Source of the DNA: Paraclostridium ghonii
GTDB lineage: Bacteria > Bacillota > Clostridia > Peptostreptococcales > Peptostreptococcaceae
NCBI RefSeq assembly: GCF_030815085.1
Contig: NZ_JAUSWG010000002.1
Reading direction: 5' to 3' (one strand)
DNA length: 64,000 nt
Positions 62,426 through 64,000 of the stretch are shown here, piece by piece (positions within the stretch are counted from its first letter, which is position 1; each line of letters begins with the position of its first letter). The notes under the pieces are model-generated. The model had not been told where the DNA came from. It saw only the letters and a list, made by a program, of their open reading frames with translations, and did no database searches. The translations under genes and the position numbers were made by a program.

Positions 62426-63367
62426 TTACACAACATTTACCTTTTTTTCAATATAACTAATTACATGACCTAAAAGTATTTTTTCATCATTGTAGTCATC
62501 TAAATCAAACCACTTAACATTTTCATATCTTCTAAACCATGTTAATTGTCTTTTAGCATATCTTCTTGAATCTCTTTTTATTATTTCTATAGCTTCATCA
62601 TAAGTGTATTCGCAATCTAAATATTTAATTATTTCTTTGTACCCGATTCCTTGCATAGATACTAAATCTTTTTTATATCCTAATTCTAATAAATTCTTAA
62701 CCTCATTTTCAAGCCCTTGATTTATCATTATATCAACACGCTTATCTATTCTTTTATATAGATGTTCTCTATCTCTATTTAAAACTATTATTATAGGCTC
62801 ATATTTTTCATTTAATTTTAGATCATTACTAAAATCGCTCATTTTTTTACCACTCATACAAACTTCAATAGCTCTTATAACTCTTTTAGTGTTGTTTTTA
62901 TGAATTCTAGTTGCAGCATCTTCATCAAGTTTTCTTAATTTTTCATGCATATAGTCAATTCCATTTTCTTCAAGCTCTAATCTTAATGAATCTCTTAATT
63001 TATTATCTGCATCAGACTTTGCAAAATCCATATTGTAGATTAGAGAGTTTAAGTAAAGCCCTGTACCTCCAGTTATAAGCGGTAACTTATTATTTTTAAT
63101 GATTTCATTTATATAATCATTAGCTCTTTGTTGAAATTCTGATACAGAAAAACTATAATCAGGAGTAACTTCATCTATTAAATAATGTTTTACTCCATCC
63201 ATCTCTTCTTCTGTAACTTTTGCACTCCCAACATCCATATATTTATATATTTGCATAGAATCTGCCGATACTATATCCATATTCATCTTCTTAGCTAATT
63301 GTATTGATAAGTTTGTCTTTCCCACTGCAGTTGGCCCTGTTAATATAACTAAAGGTATTTTTTTCAT
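62426..63367 (-). CDS. miaA: tRNA dimethylallyltransferase MiaA
   Basis: Adds dimethylallyl to A37 of tRNAs that read UNN codons. The 313-residue protein has P-loop LTGPTAVGKTNLSIQLA, DSMQIYKYMDVGSAKV, GGTGLYLNSLIYNMDF and YAKRQLTWFRR, all family signatures. It lies between mutL (16 bases upstream) and hfq (about 60 bases downstream) in one operon. Confidence 0.97.
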   Translation of the reverse strand: MKKIPLVILTGPTAVGKTNLSIQLAKKMNMDIVSADSMQIYKYMDVGSAKVTEEEMDGVKHYLIDEVTPDYSFSVSEFQQRANDYINEIIKNNKLPLITGGTGLYLNSLIYNMDFAKSDADNKLRDSLRLELEENGIDYMHEKLRKLDEDAATRIHKNNTKRVIRAIEVCMSGKKMSDFSNDLKLNEKYEPIIIVLNRDREHLYKRIDKRVDIMINQGLENEVKNLLELGYKKDLVSMQGIGYKEIIKYLDCEYTYDEAIEIIKRDSRRYAKRQLTWFRRYENVKWFDLDDYNDEKILLGHVISYIEKKVNVV

Positions 63368-63383
63368 ATTCTCCCCTTCTTTC

Positions 63384-64000
63384 TTACATAATTCGCTTAA
63401 ACATCTTCTCTATTTCAGTTTTTGATATTTCTACAAATATCGGTCTCCCATGAGGACATGTAAAAGGGTTTTTACACATTTCAATTTGTTTTAATAAACT
63501 ATTTATTTCTTCATCATATATATTATCATTCGCTTTTATAGCTGATTTGCAAGCCATAGATGCAAATTTTTCACCTTTTAACTCATAATTATTTTTTATT
63601 TCATCTATATTATCAATTATATCTAAGACAAACTTTTCAGATTCTGGAGCACCAAATATAGTTGGTACACATCTAATCATTATATGATTTTTCCCAAATA
63701 GCTCTATTTCAAACCCAAATTTCATAAATAAGTCTATATTATTCTCAACTTGTAGCATATCCGTTGTTGATAATTCTAAGACAATTGGATCTAATAGCAT
63801 TTGCATATTTATATCCATTTTATAAAATTTTTCCATATATTTTTCAAATAGTACTCTTTCATGCGCTGCATGTTGATCTAATAAATACATATTACTGCCT
63901 TTTTGAAGTATTATATATGTTTTAAATATAGTTCCTATAACGATATATTCATCCAAAGAAAATTTACTATTGTCACTGTCATTAAACTCTACTTGTTCAT
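63384..64000 (-). CDS. mutL: DNA mismatch repair protein MutL, 5' part outside window
   Basis: The C-terminal domain of MutL, about 205 residues, open to the window edge. The metal-binding endonuclease motif DQHAAHERVLFE lies near its start and the CPHGRPIFV motif near the end, with MACKSAIKAND between, typical of MutL proteins with latent nicking activity. The reading frame continues upstream past 63956 to 64000, so an apparent TTG start there is internal. It heads the mutL-miaA-hfq cluster. Confidence 0.95.
   Translation of the reverse strand, partial: EQVEFNDSDNSKFSLDEYIVIGTIFKTYIILQKGSNMYLLDQHAAHERVLFEKYMEKFYKMDINMQMLLDPIVLELSTTDMLQVENNIDLFMKFGFEIELFGKNHIMIRCVPTIFGAPESEKFVLDIIDNIDEIKNNYELKGEKFASMACKSAIKANDNIYDEEINSLLKQIEMCKNPFTCPHGRPIFVEISKTEIEKMFKRIM

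Overview
The window is AT-rich, with short intergenic spaces, GGAGG-type ribosome binding sites, many TTG/GTG starts and a mutL-miaA-hfq order whose Hfq has an Asn-rich tail. Two T-box leaders, an OPT transporter paired with a PqqD-like protein, AbgT transporters and a UbiD/UbiX pair point to an anaerobic Clostridia member. Peptostreptococcaceae (Paraclostridium, Paeniclostridium, Terrisporobacter, Clostridioides relatives) is my best guess; I cannot name the species. There are no rRNA or tRNA genes, no CRISPR array, no prophage and no insertion sequence.

Layout. 1-9.3 kb: a partial DEAD-box helicase, a lone FtsX/MacB-type permease, a lone GHKL sensor kinase, a LysR regulator divergent from a QueG-like iron-sulfur protein, and a MerR/GyrI pair. 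9.6-16.1 kb: a large SF1 helicase, a radical SAM protein, a glycosyltransferase-like protein and a ProX-type deacylase, with several related terminator elements.

16.1-27.7 kb is the centre of interest: a bacterial microcompartment (BMC) locus. The minus-strand operon encodes a formiminotransferase, a dihydropyrimidinase-like amidohydrolase, an isochorismatase-like hydrolase, UbiX, UbiD, three BMC-H shell proteins, one BMC-P vertex protein, two low-complexity small proteins and an AdeC-like deaminase. A divergent plus-strand pair encodes a cyclase-family cyclic-amide hydrolase and an NCS2 xanthine/uracil permease. These enzyme classes match one-to-one the fermentative xanthine route known biochemically from purinolytic clostridia: xanthine, 4-ureido-5-imidazolecarboxylate, 4-amino-5-imidazolecarboxylate, 4-aminoimidazole, 4-imidazolone, formiminoglycine, then glycine plus formimino-tetrahydrofolate. 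The reading is therefore a purine-degrading microcompartment without the aldehyde chemistry of classical metabolosomes. Three long hairpins of 131-145 nt lie inside and just after the operon; two share identical tips and the third resembles them.

27.7-49 kb is mostly housekeeping and transport: GltS, a YczE-like protein, a VanSR-like two-component system, a methionine-cycle operon (luxS, MetH activation protein, truncated MetH) behind a NhaC-type transporter with a Met-type T-box, a YgjP-like metallopeptidase, superoxide dismutase, an OPT/PqqD pair, a cold-shock protein, a ComEC-like beta-lactamase-fold lipoprotein, and a zinc-ribbon TM2/DUF2752 pair. 49-64 kb: DegV, tyrS with a Tyr T-box, a 46-residue membrane protein, YbjQ, tandem AbgT paralogues, an Mrp ATPase, a two-gene ATPase plus TOPRIM-like pair that is a candidate defence module, a four-domain CoA-disulfide reductase fusion, hfq, miaA and the end of mutL.
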